DNA from: Mytilinidion resinicola
Lineage: Eukaryota > Ascomycota > Dothideomycetes > Mytilinidiales > Mytilinidiaceae
DNA length: 64,000 nt
Direction of reading: 5' to 3'
NCBI RefSeq assembly: GCF_010093595.1
Contig: NW_022985441.1
Coordinates: forward strand, 2,256,372 to 2,320,371
Shown here piece after piece: positions 40,090-50,551 of this stretch (within the stretch, counting starts at the first letter, position 1; each line of letters opens with the position of its first letter). The translations under genes were made by a program, and so were the position numbers. A model generated the notes under the pieces. That model saw only the letters and a list, made by a program, of their open reading frames with translations, did not search any database and was not told the DNA's origin.

Positions 40090-41692
40090 ATGGCCCATCG
40101 ACTTGTAGCTGGCCTGCATTCTTTCTGGCCTCGTCCGAATCATGTAACTCCATCAAAAACTCGCGGCCAAGGCCATGGATTCGCTCGGCTTTACTCCCAG
40201 GATTCCTCGCATCTCGATTTCAGGGTGTTCGTTGACGCACTCCGGAAAGACGGTGACCTCGCCGAGATCAATGATGAAGTAGACCCGCATCTCGAAGTCG
40301 CTGCCATCACCAGACGAGTCTACGAACGTCGCGCAAAAACTCCGCTATTCAATAACGTCAAAGGTGCGAAGTATGGACTCTTTCGCATTCTGGGAGCATC
40401 GGGAGGGCTGTCTAACGATCCCCAATATGCCTATCGACGACTAGCCCGACACATTGGGCTCCCCCAGCTGCCAGCCTTGAAGACATCATTGACCGGATGT
40501 TATCCGCGAAAAAGACCGCACCGATACCACCTATCCATGTCAGCACCGGCCCCTGCAAAGAAAGGAAAATCTTGGGAGAGGACGTGGATCTCACGAAACT
40601 CCCCGTTCCACTGCTGAATAAGGCTGACGGGGGCGACTACATCCAAACTCTAGGTATCAACATCGTACAGCATCTAACGGAACCATGGACGAACTGGTCA
40701 ATCGCACGCGCGATGATCCACGACAAGAACCGTATGGCAGGTCTCATCATGAAGCCTCAGCATATCGCTAGAATCTTCGAACAGTAGCAGAAGACGGGTA
40801 AAGATGTGCCGTATGCGATTGCGCTAGGTGCTCCGCCGATTGCAGTAATGGCAGCGAGTATGCCGCTTCCGGCGGGTGTGACTGAGGCGGAGTACGTTGG
40901 ATCACTTTGTGGCTCGCCGCTTGAGTTGGTGAAATGCGAGACGAATGACATTTATGTTCCTGCAAACAGCGAGATTGTCCTCGAAGGAACAATTTCAGTG
41001 ACAGATCGAGGCAAAGAGGGACTTTTCGGGGAGATGCACGGATATAGCTTCCTGGACGAAGAATTGGACCAGCCTCTCTACAAGGTCAACGCTATCACGC
41101 ATCGCGAGAATGCCATTCTTCCCCTTTCTGTGCCCGGGAGAGCAACCGGACCAGACGAAACTCACACCATGATCGGCACCTTGGCCTCCGCAAAGATCAG
41201 GCAGTTGTTGCAGGACAACGGTCTCCCAGTCAAGCAAGTCTTCACCTTGCACGAATCGCAAGTCATCTAGGCCGCTATCCAAGTTGATCGTGCCGCCCTA
41301 CGTGCTCTCCGTACGAACGCGGCAGAGCTTTGCAACAAGATCGGGAACCTTGTCTTCCGGAATAAGTGCGGGATGCAGTCCACCGCTTGCTCGTCGTTGG
41401 AGATGACATCAATCCCTTCAACTTCAACGATGTCATGTGGGCATTTGCGACTCGCTGCCGGCCATCGATGGATGAATTTCATTTTGCGGATGTGGATGCG
41501 TATCCGCTCGTTCCGTACATGTCGCATGGCCCTGGGACGAAGCTTACGGGCGGGAAAGTTGTTGGAAATTGCTTGCTGCCATTGGAATACGAGATGGAGC
41601 AGAACTGGGTTACATGTGATTTTGCGAACGGGTATCCGGAGGATGTCAAGGAGAAGGTTCTGGAGAGGTGGGACAGGTTTGGTCTAGAATGA
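40090..41692 (+). pseudogene. FDC1/UbiD ferulic acid decarboxylase, broken by two nonsense and two frameshift lesions
   Basis: From the ATG at 40090, sequence typical of UbiD decarboxylases runs the full family length of about 500 codons: FRVFVDALRKDGDLAEINDE, TPLFNNVKGAKYGLFRILGA, ILGEDVDLTKLPVPLLNKAD, NWSIARAMIHDKNRMAGLIM, GEMHGY and MWAFATRCRPSMDEFHF. Four lesions interrupt it: a frameshift in the C-run near 40460 (LP|PAASLEDIID), TAG at 40785-40787, TAG at 41268-41270, and a frameshift near 41365. Both TAG codons fall where the family usually has Trp (after IFEQ and ESQVI), so each is explained by one G-to-A change. The cofactor gene PAD1 next door is intact. As given, no active decarboxylase could be made. 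Confidence 0.85.
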
Positions 41693-42283
41693 AAAGGTCT
41701 AGGTGTCGTGGATCGGCTAATGGAGGTGATTTCTCCTTAATGTCATTCTTACGCAGCATCTAGCTTCGTCCTAGTAGTTCCCACGTGTGATTGGCGTACC
41801 ACGATTCCTAATATCTCCATCCTATGTCATTCCTCATTTCCTTCGGCTCTTGAAATTTAAGAAGCACGGGAAAATATTTAATATATCCTCATGCGTGAAA
41901 TCAATCGGGCCAATCCGATTGAGAGCCCGATTGATACCTAATTAGCTAGCAGATTGATTGGAGTGGTGAGAGAAGGGCCGGCCTACTCGGCCGGCCGATG
42001 GACGGATTGAGGATTGGACAGATTATTGGCCACGCTGCCTCCGTTAGCATCTACGTCCAAGTCTAAGTCCATGTTGTTGAAAGGTATACTGAGCTGATTG
42101 ATTGACTCCAGGAGGAGGGAGTGAGGTAATCCATATATACAGCCCGTGACCTATACTAGGCCTAATTCTCTTATGTTTGGAACACTAGCTTGCCAAGGCA
42201 AGCTACTTCCAACACATGTGACAATCTTCATGGAGGTATGACTATCGAAACTTGGAACGAGCGTCCCCTTGTTACCAGCACAC
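41693..42283. other. Intergenic region
   Basis: 591 bp between convergent 3' ends. It contains short palindromic stretches, such as GGCCGGCCTACTCGGCCGGCC near 41976-41996 and AATCGGGCCAATCCGATTGA near 41905. No gene is supported. Confidence 0.35.
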
Positions 42284-43831
42284 CTAGAGCTTTACCTTCC
42301 AGCCGCCTTCGGCCATAAGAGGCTTACCGAGGGCTTTGCTGATTCTCAAAAGGTGTTGATCGCAGAATCTACCTGCTACGAGAGATATGCCGATAGGCAT
42401 CCCAGGGGCTCCGGTAAATGCGGGCATGTTAATAACAGGCACATGAAATCCCTGCACTAAGTTAGCGAGAACAAATGAATAATAAGTGGTGAAGCACTTG
42501 CGGTCCAGAGAGTATTGAAAATCGGGCTGCCCATATCGTCAAGCCCTTCCGGAGCCTCGTCAATGGCGCTAGGTGTAATAATGGCCGAGTAATTTGCGGC
42601 TATCGTGTCCACGAAGGCCCGCATGCTAGCTAATTTGTCGAGAGCTTGGATTCTTTATGCGTGGGTGAAGTTGTTGTGGTTTTCGACAAGACGACGAATT
42701 TGTGGACCTATCTTTGTCTTGTCCACACGATATTCCCTAAGAAACGCTGGTCCAGCCTCACCACTAGTAGTCAATTTCAGCGTCCGCTTCAGTGCTTCGC
42801 CATCGCCATCACCGATTTCCGTTGGGAAGGAGATCTCTTCGACTCTTACGCCGCTCTTTTGAAGAATGGTGACAGCGTTTTTTAAAGCAGCCACTGTGCC
42901 AGGTCCTGCCTGTTGCCACATTGGAGTCTTGATCAAAGCAACTGAGGCGTCTTTCAGCATAACGTCTCTAGGAGGCTCATCGTCATTGATTGCAAAGACA
43001 TCTGCTACTAGCTGAAGATCTTCGATACTGCGGGCAAAGAAGCCGATCGTATCAAAGGTGGCGGAGAAGGTCTTTGTGCCTTCAGTTGAGACCGCATTGT
43101 AGGTAGGTTTCAAGGCGAAGATTCCAGTGTAAGATGCTGGGCGAATAACACTACCACCAGTCTGCACTCCAAGACTGAGCGGTACTTGCAGATCGGCTAC
43201 TGCTGCAGCTGACCCGCAAGAGGAGCCGCCCGGGGTGCGATTCGGATCATGAGGGTTCGTGGTATTGGGTCCCGAGTTAGCTACGGTGAATTCTGTCGTG
43301 GTTGTTTTGCCTACGGACGGCATTAGATATTATTGGCAGAGCACGCGGGGCAACGAACCGAAGATAAGAGCTCCAGCAGCTCGTAAGATGCCGACAGCTG
43401 ATGAATCAAAGCCTGGCTGATGTCCTTGGTACAGTTGAGACCCAAATTGAGTCGGCATATCTAGGATGCATAAGTAATGTTACTTGAAACTAAACTTCCG
43501 CCTGATACCTTTGGTATTCATCACATCTTTGATGCCTACTGCCACTCCGTGCAAAGGCCCTCTCTGATCATGGGGAATCTGGTTAAGAGCTCGAGCTTGG
43601 TTCAGGACAAACTCCGGATCTAAGTTAATGTCAGCGTAGATCCGCCTCAACTGCAGGTTGATGAGAAGAGCCAAGCTTACCGAGATACGCCCACGCCTTC
43701 ACCGTGCTGTCCCTCTCCTTAATGCGGCCCAAGAGAGACCGAACGTATTCCTCGGTAGTAATGGTGTTATTCTTAACCAATTCATGCACCTGGGTAGCGG
43801 TTAAAGCATACAGTGTCCTTAATCCCGGCAT
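42284..43831 (-). pseudogene. Amidase-signature family gene with a premature TAA
   Basis: From MPGLRTLYALTATQVHELVK (ATG at 43831) four upstream exons splice cleanly: DPEFVLNQA, GVAVGIKDVMNTKG, MPTQFGSQLYQGHQPGFDSS and KTTTTEFTVANSGP. The Ser-cisSer-Lys triad is present as K in GIKDV, Ser in PGGSSCGSAAAVA and Ser in GVQTGGSVIRP. The frame then meets TAA at 42655-42657, after NNFTHA, and continues in the same frame with RIQALDKLASMRAFVD and IITPSAIDEAPEGLDD. The last exon begins GFHVPVINMPAFTGAPGMPI after a GC-AG intron. Family members hydrolyse amides. A single C-to-T change could have made the TAA. The truncated product would keep the triad but lose the C-terminal quarter. Confidence 0.75.
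42452..42501 (-). other. GC-AG intron in the amidase gene
   Basis: In coding orientation the donor is ACC|GCAAGT, the branch CGCTAAC and the acceptor TGCAG, over 50 nt. Removal joins LWT to GFHVPVINMPAF in frame, exactly where the amidase family continues. The non-canonical GC donor with an otherwise perfect AAGT tail is typical of true GC-AG introns. Confidence 0.75.
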
Positions 43832-44427
43832 AGTCGATAATAATCGGTTATAAGCCGTCGAGTAAGGCTAGTAAGGAAGTAGGTTAAAACGAATAAGATA
43901 TCCTAGAAGGAAAGCAAAGGCCTTATATATCTAGCTTAATATTCCGAGAAATATAATAGCAGTAGGGACTATACACTAGGGCAAGGGAGTAGATCTAGGT
44001 AGTAAAAGGAAAAAGGCGCTAGTAAGGTAGAAGGCGCCACCGGCTCGTGCACGTAATAGGCTTATATATATATTACTAAAAATCACGTATAATATATAAT
44101 AAAGCTTTTTAATATAATATAACTTTTTATATAAGCCTATAAGCTTAAAGTTAAGGTAACTAAACCCGCTCTTTTACTCTATTATAACCTTATAGTTATT
44201 AAGTACCTTAAAGCGTTTTTATACACGTATAGCTCGGCCTAAAAGCTCCGGTATATTATTATCCTTTTTATTATCTATTACTATAAAATCTCGCTTTTTT
44301 AATACTATAGATATAGCTATAAGTAGCTTTTTTACTTAGCTTTTTCCTAGCAGCTGCCTTTCTACCTATTTTATAGCCCTGGCTGCCTTATTAGCTAATT
44401 TTTTTACCTTTTTTATATTATATAACG
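43832..44427. other. Start of the AT-rich, RIP-affected block
   Basis: From here to the end of the window the sequence is dominated by TA steps, with very few CpA or TpG dinucleotides, while CpG persists. No frame of useful length occurs. The first 600 bp cannot be assigned to an element. Confidence 0.6.
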
Positions 44428-46270
44428 TATTCCACCACCGAGCCGGCTAAACCACCGAGCCGGCTACTTTTCCTTAGCACAACCAACACTATATGCGCGC
44501 AGTTAATTTATTCGTAACTAGCTATAGAACTTATATACAACACACTTAAATTAGATTTAAAAGAAGCTTTTTAATCCTTTTTATATATACACGTATTATA
44601 CCTAGCCTCTCTATAGTTTCTATAGCGCTGTTAAGCTAGTAGAGCCCTATTTACACTATTTCTACTACCTACCTTTTTCCGTGGATTAGATGCTCCAGAC
44701 ACTTTAGCAGCTATATATAACGCTGCTGTACTATACTCTATTATACCGCCAGTCTGGATTCGCTTTCTTTTACAACCTTTACGCTTGGTTATCTCTGCTA
44801 GTTGCTCTTTAAGCTTTTTAACCCGGGCTTTAATAAGTATATTTTCGTATAGTATTTCTTTAGCTCCTTTAATAAGCTTTAAAAAGCCTTTTTAGGCGGT
44901 TATTAGTAACCGTATAAAGGAATTGCTTACTAGCCTTAACTATAATCTAAATTCGTATATATTGCTTAGGGTTTTTAATTACTATAGTGTTTCTAGTAAA
45001 GGTGCTAGTAGTAGGGTCCGTAACCGTATATTAAGGCGATTAAGAACTACCTGCGCGTTAATAGGAACTAATCTAGAGGCCTTAAAGGCCTTCTTATAGT
45101 TCTTATACGTAAATATATTAAAAAACGCGTTTTTAAAGGCTAGTAGAAAGCCTTTTTTATTGATATAGTAGACGCGTTAGCGTGCTAAGTCTTATATGCG
45201 TTAAAAGTACTTTAGCTTTAATAGCGAGAAGTATACTATATTAAGTAGCTAAAGTATATACAATAAATACGCAGGTATATAGAGGGTAAAAATTTGTTAT
45301 TTAATATAATAATCCTTAAAATCTTAGTTAAGGTGGCTTTTATAGCCGTCTAAAATTAGCAACCTATATAACCCTACCTAACGCGCCTTTATATACGTGT
45401 TAAAGTGCTTTAACTACTTAAAACCAAGCTTATTATTAGTCCAGCCGTTCTTAGAGATAGAAAGCTTCTAATTATATAGTATTTCTGCTTTCTTATACTA
45501 TACAGAGATATAAACGCGTTTTTTATAGATAATAAATAGTAGGGTTATATATCCGGCAGCGCAGATGCTCTGGATAACTATAACCTACTCTCGGTTACCT
45601 AGTTAAATAAGATTAGGCCTTATATATCTTTCTAAACCTGTAACAACCTTTATTATACTAATTATACCTATTTAAAAGCCAGTTTTATTAAAGTTGTAGA
45701 TATTATCTAGGTAGATGCTATACTTAGCTATAGTCTCTTATATAAGAGTAAACCACGTGTTAATAACCTTTAGGTTTTCCTGGAGTATCCTTTAGCAGTT
45801 CTTTGCCCAATTAAAAGCTATTTTAAGCTTTTTTATATAAGATATAAACTGTTAAGTCCAGTTCTTACCTACTAGTATTCTACTACGCGCAGCTAGTACT
45901 TTATCTGCTATATCTGCCACCTTATACAACCGGGGCGCAAATCCTTGCAAGTCTAGGTTAAGGATATATTATATAATCGTGTGCTTTTCGGTTGCAGTAA
46001 GCTTTAGGCAGTTTAGTCGTAATTAAGGTTAAAATATAATTCCGTGGAGCCGATTAGAGAGCCGCTAATATCGTACGTTAAAGGCTGCTGCAGCGCGTTA
46101 TATAGTCCTAAATTAACTAGAGGTAAAGGCTTAAAGCGCGAGATTAATACTGCCTTTTTACTAAGATAGATAATTGCTGTATTGTTAATATATTGCTGTG
46201 TAAATATAGTGTTGGTTATGCTAAGGAAAAGTAGCCGGCTTAGTAGTTTAGCCGGCTTAGTAGTAGAATA
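44428..46270 (-). mobile_element. Fot1/pogo-like DNA transposon E1, RIP-degraded
   Basis: The element spans 44430-46268 (1,839 bp) between TA dinucleotides, with terminal inverted repeats of about 65 bp (TTCCACCACCGAGCCGGCTA... to ACCAACACTATA). Each terminus contains two adjacent copies of a 17-bp unit, ACCACCGAGCCGGCTAA/C. The decayed transposase is on the minus strand; near 45366-45335 it reads YRLLILDGYKSHL, the first-Asp motif (LLILDGHxSH) of the pogo/Fot1 DDE domain. Many stops interrupt it. Length, TA target and motif place it with Fot1-like elements of the Tc1/mariner superfamily. Confidence 0.85.
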
Positions 46271-46900
46271 CGTTACTATTTTTTTATATATTTTCTTCTT
46301 TTAATAATATTTAGATACTTTCTACCGCTTTTCTACCTTTTATTTCTTTTTCTATATAGCCTTTTAAAGCTTTATATCCTACTTAGTATTTAGAATTTAT
46401 TACTTTTTCTTTTTTTTCTTTTTTCTAAAATTATATACTTACTATACCTTATTAGAGCTATATATAATTATAAATCTATCTTCTACACGTGTAAAAGCCT
46501 TAAAAAAAGGCTATTACTTCTACCTTTTTTTCTTCTCCTTTTTAAAGCCTTTATAGAGGTTTTTATTTTATATTTCTATAAGCTTAAGCTATACCTCTAT
46601 TTTACGCACCTAGTATATAAATATATAGTTATTTTAGCTTAGTACCTTTTTTAAAATCCTTTCTATAGCTTAGTAGAATATTTCTGCGCTAAATTTAGGT
46701 ATAGAAGCTTCTACTTTAGTATTATTATTATACCTTTTTCTAATTTACTTTAAAACCTTTTCCGGCTTAAATAGGTATATACTAGTTTTTTTAAAGCCTA
46801 AAACTATATTTTCTAGTATTATTATAAGCTTTTATACTGCCTAAAATACCTAGAAAAAGTTCCTTTTTATAAATTTTATATAGCCCTTATTTTATAGCTA
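46271..46900. other. Unassigned AT-rich sequence between E1 and the LINE
   Basis: 630 bp of T-rich, RIP-affected DNA. No inverted or direct repeat boundary or protein trace was recognised. It may be older repeat into which E1 inserted. Confidence 0.3.
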
Positions 46901-48710
46901 GAACTTTACTAATTTATTATTATATTATATAGCTAGAAAAGTAAAGAAAAAGATATTTAATAGCTATAGTAAATATAATATAATTAACTCTATAGTATTT
47001 TAGAAATATAACCTAAAAAAGGCTTCTAGGGGCTATTTAAAGCTTTATAAACAATTATACGCAGCCTTAAAGCTCTATAAATAGTGCCGGCGGTATTATA
47101 GTAGGTATACCGCGAATTATAACCTTTAATATATAGCCGTCCTAGTAATAGCATTAATAATAATAATAATAACAACGCTAAAACTAATACTAAAACCCGA
47201 AGCCTATTAAAAACGTTTACTAAAACGTCTAAAACCTTATTAATAAAGTATATAGTATATAAAACCTTCTATAGAATAAGCTAATCTAATTCCTTAAAAT
47301 AAATATAATTGTCTAAACCCTTTATAACTTTATAAAACGCGTTTTATTCGGCCTTTTAGATACTATAAATAACCTATAGTAAATACTATAGAAAAAGCTA
47401 ATAAAAATAATAGAAAACACGAAAAAAAAGGTATATATATTATTAATATATAGGAAGATATATACTGCAGTAGTAGCAGTAGCAGCAGCAGTAGGTATAA
47501 TACTATTAGCTATACTAAGCAGTATAGCTGCGTAATATAGGAAAGTAGTAGGAAATAGGCAGTATATAGGGTAATCTATAAATATCTATAAAATTACTAT
47601 CTATATTAAGAATAATAATAAGTAAACTATAACTATAGTAGATATAAATATAACTATTACCTAAAAGCTTTAAGTAGCCGGACTACTAGATATAATAAAA
47701 ATTAGCAGTATAAAAAAGCTATAAAGTAGAGATATTAAAGTATATATTATAGATAAGGCTATAAAAAAAGCACTGCTTAAAAAAAGGAAATAGGTGTAGG
47801 TGCTAGGTAAAATAGTATATATATAACTGCCTGCAGTGCTAATAAAGGTATATAGAATACCTAAAAACTTAGACCTAGAAAGCTAAATACTTAAAAATAA
47901 TATTATTAGGGCTAACGCAATAATTAACCTAGGCCTAGTTATTAAGAAAATAATATAAAAGAATAAAAAGGGTATTAAAGCTGCGCAAGAAAACCTAGGC
48001 TAACACGCTAGCTTAATTATTACTAGCGTGCGTATAGAAGTAATAGTAAATAAAGCTATTATAAAAGAATTTATAATAAGTAGATAATTACTAATAGCCT
48101 TAAAATATAAAGTAGGCTTTATAGCTATATAGTACTTTAGATACCAGGGCTATAGGTATATTATAAAATACTGTAAAAAAAATATCTAATATATAGTATA
48201 TATAGGGGAATATAATATAAGATAATATATAGTAATAAATACTAAAAAGTGCGCTAACTATAAGAAAAACTACCTAGTATATAGTACTAAATATAGTATA
48301 AGAAAAGGGGCCTAGCTATAGGCTATATTAAAAAAGTAGGTAATACTATACTAATATAATACTAATAAGAGGCCGAGCTTATATACGCTTTAGGCCCTAC
48401 TAGAAGTATATATAACTTTAACCTAGTCTAGGAAAAAAAAAGCTGCTAATAATAATATATGCAAAAGTAGTATAAAACTAGGGCTAGCGCTAACAGCACT
48501 AAAAAAAGTAGGATAACTAAAAATATTTAAGTATTTTAATAAAAACCTAAGCTAGCTAAAAATCAATAGAATAATATAAACTGCTTATTTAATACAGTAA
48601 TTTTCCTATCTAACGCCTTTTTAGATACTATACTTCTTGCTTTATATTACTATTTTTATAGCCTTTAACCTAGTTAACTTAATTAATAATATATAGAAAT
48701 ATAGATAACG

Positions 48711-50551
48711 TAATCTATAAGTTAGTAGCCCGCATAAGCTAGTAGCCCACCTAACCACGCTACTAAGGCTAAATATTCCGAATTACTCTACTATAAATAA
48801 ATATATTTAATACAGCTATATACTAGCTAGCTGCCTGCTGCCTAGGGTATATATATATATTATATTCTGTTAATTCGTATATACTGCACCTAGGTTTTAC
48901 TCGCTATAGCCGCTCGGCCGGTGGCTCTGCTGCCTTTTCTACTGCCCCTTCCTATATAGGTTATATATAATCGGCTGCTTTTTTACCTAATAGAATACCC
49001 TTTCTAGCTATATATATGCGCTTTTTTACCTTCTTTTATTTCTAGCGCTAATTTTCTATACGCAGCTTCTTATTTTCGCTTGCAAGCAGCACGGCGTTTA
49101 ATATTACTATTTCGCACGCCTTAATAATTTAGCTAAGGGCCTGTTCTGCTAGACTTTATAGGCTATATATACGCCGCTAGCAATAGCGCTTTAGCAGGGC
49201 TGTCTGCTTTTATAGCTCGGCAATATTATAAAGTGTTTTAGCTGTTTAGAATCTATTTAATTATAGCCGTAAAGAAGGGGGTAGCGGCGTGTAATATCCG
49301 GTATACAGTAATAATAGCATATAATCGGGGTTATATAGAACTAGGCTAGTAGCTGCAAATCCCGCCCGTATATTGCCTATATATAGTGCCTTCTACCTGG
49401 CCTGCCTATATATAGGTAGGAATTCGTGTTTATTAATATAGTTAATACTATAGCCTATAATTTATTCAACTAGGCGTCTATAGAACCGCTTTAGCACGGA
49501 GAAATAGCTAATATCTAGGGGCTATAGCAGATGCAATAAATATGCAGGTATATAGACAATAATAATATTATAATCTAGGTAGAATTAGTCGAATTTAGGG
49601 TTTATATAGCTATTATAGCCGTCTAATATAAGCATCCGATACGTGCTAACTATGCGATCTTTTATATATTTATAGAATAGTTTTAGCTAGGTAAAGCTAA
49701 TTTCATTTATTATCCAGCTATTCTTACTAACGCCGATTAACTATTCCTTTAGAATAACCTTATACTAAGCGGCTTAGTATATTATTACTTTAAAAATAAC
49801 TAGGGGTGGAATTTTAACCCCTATTATATTAATATATTTAATAATTATAACCTATTCTCGATTACCCGGCTGTATAGTCCTAGGCCGGCCGGCACAGTCT
49901 ATTTTAGTAACAACCCGGGCAGTTGCAATAACACCTATTTAGCAGCCGGTTTTATTAAAATTCCAGGTGTCTTTATTAAGAATTCTATATTATATCTTAA
50001 TATCTTGCACGCGTTTAAACTAGGCCCGGATAAGCACAGAATTTTCGTATTTAGCACGCTAATAGTCGTATTTGCGATTAAATTTAGATTTTAGGTTATT
50101 ATAGCGGCTAATAAAATTTCGCACTTAGTTCTAGCCGACAGTAAAAAGGGTATTCTATACAACGCGTTGGCTAGCTAGAATACTGGCTATTTACCGTATA
50201 GTAGCAATACAGGGCGGTATACTATACTAGTTTATTAATAGAATCCTCTATATAAGAACCTCTTTTTATATAGGTATAAAACGGCGATTTTTAGAAATAG
50301 CACCGCGTTATAGAGGAATACCACGGGCGCGACGCGTAACCGTCTTTCTGGGCATATCGTATAGTTTCTTAACGCCTTAAAAGGATGTAATTTAGCCGGT
50401 CTTATAGGCTTAAACGCCTAGAATAACTCTGCCTTTTTAAAAAATAGCTTTTTATTGTTATAGTGCTGCTATTAGGGTGGTTATTAGACGACGCGTTGCG
50501 TGTTAAGTTAGGTGGGCTACTAGCTTATACGGGCCACTAACTTATAGATTA
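48711..50551 (-). mobile_element. Fot1/pogo-like DNA transposon E2, nested in the LINE
   Basis: The element spans 48713-50549 (1,837 bp), flanked by TA. Terminal inverted repeats begin ATCTATAAGTTAGTAGCCC and contain two adjacent 17-bp units, AAGTTAGTAGCCCGCAT and AAGCTAGTAGCCCACCT. The minus strand near 49643-49606 encodes YRMLILDGYNSYIN, again the pogo-type first-Asp motif. The arms differ at several C/T or G/A positions, as RIP would produce. It lies between the ORF1 and ORF2 remnants of the LINE, so it inserted after the LINE. Confidence 0.85.
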
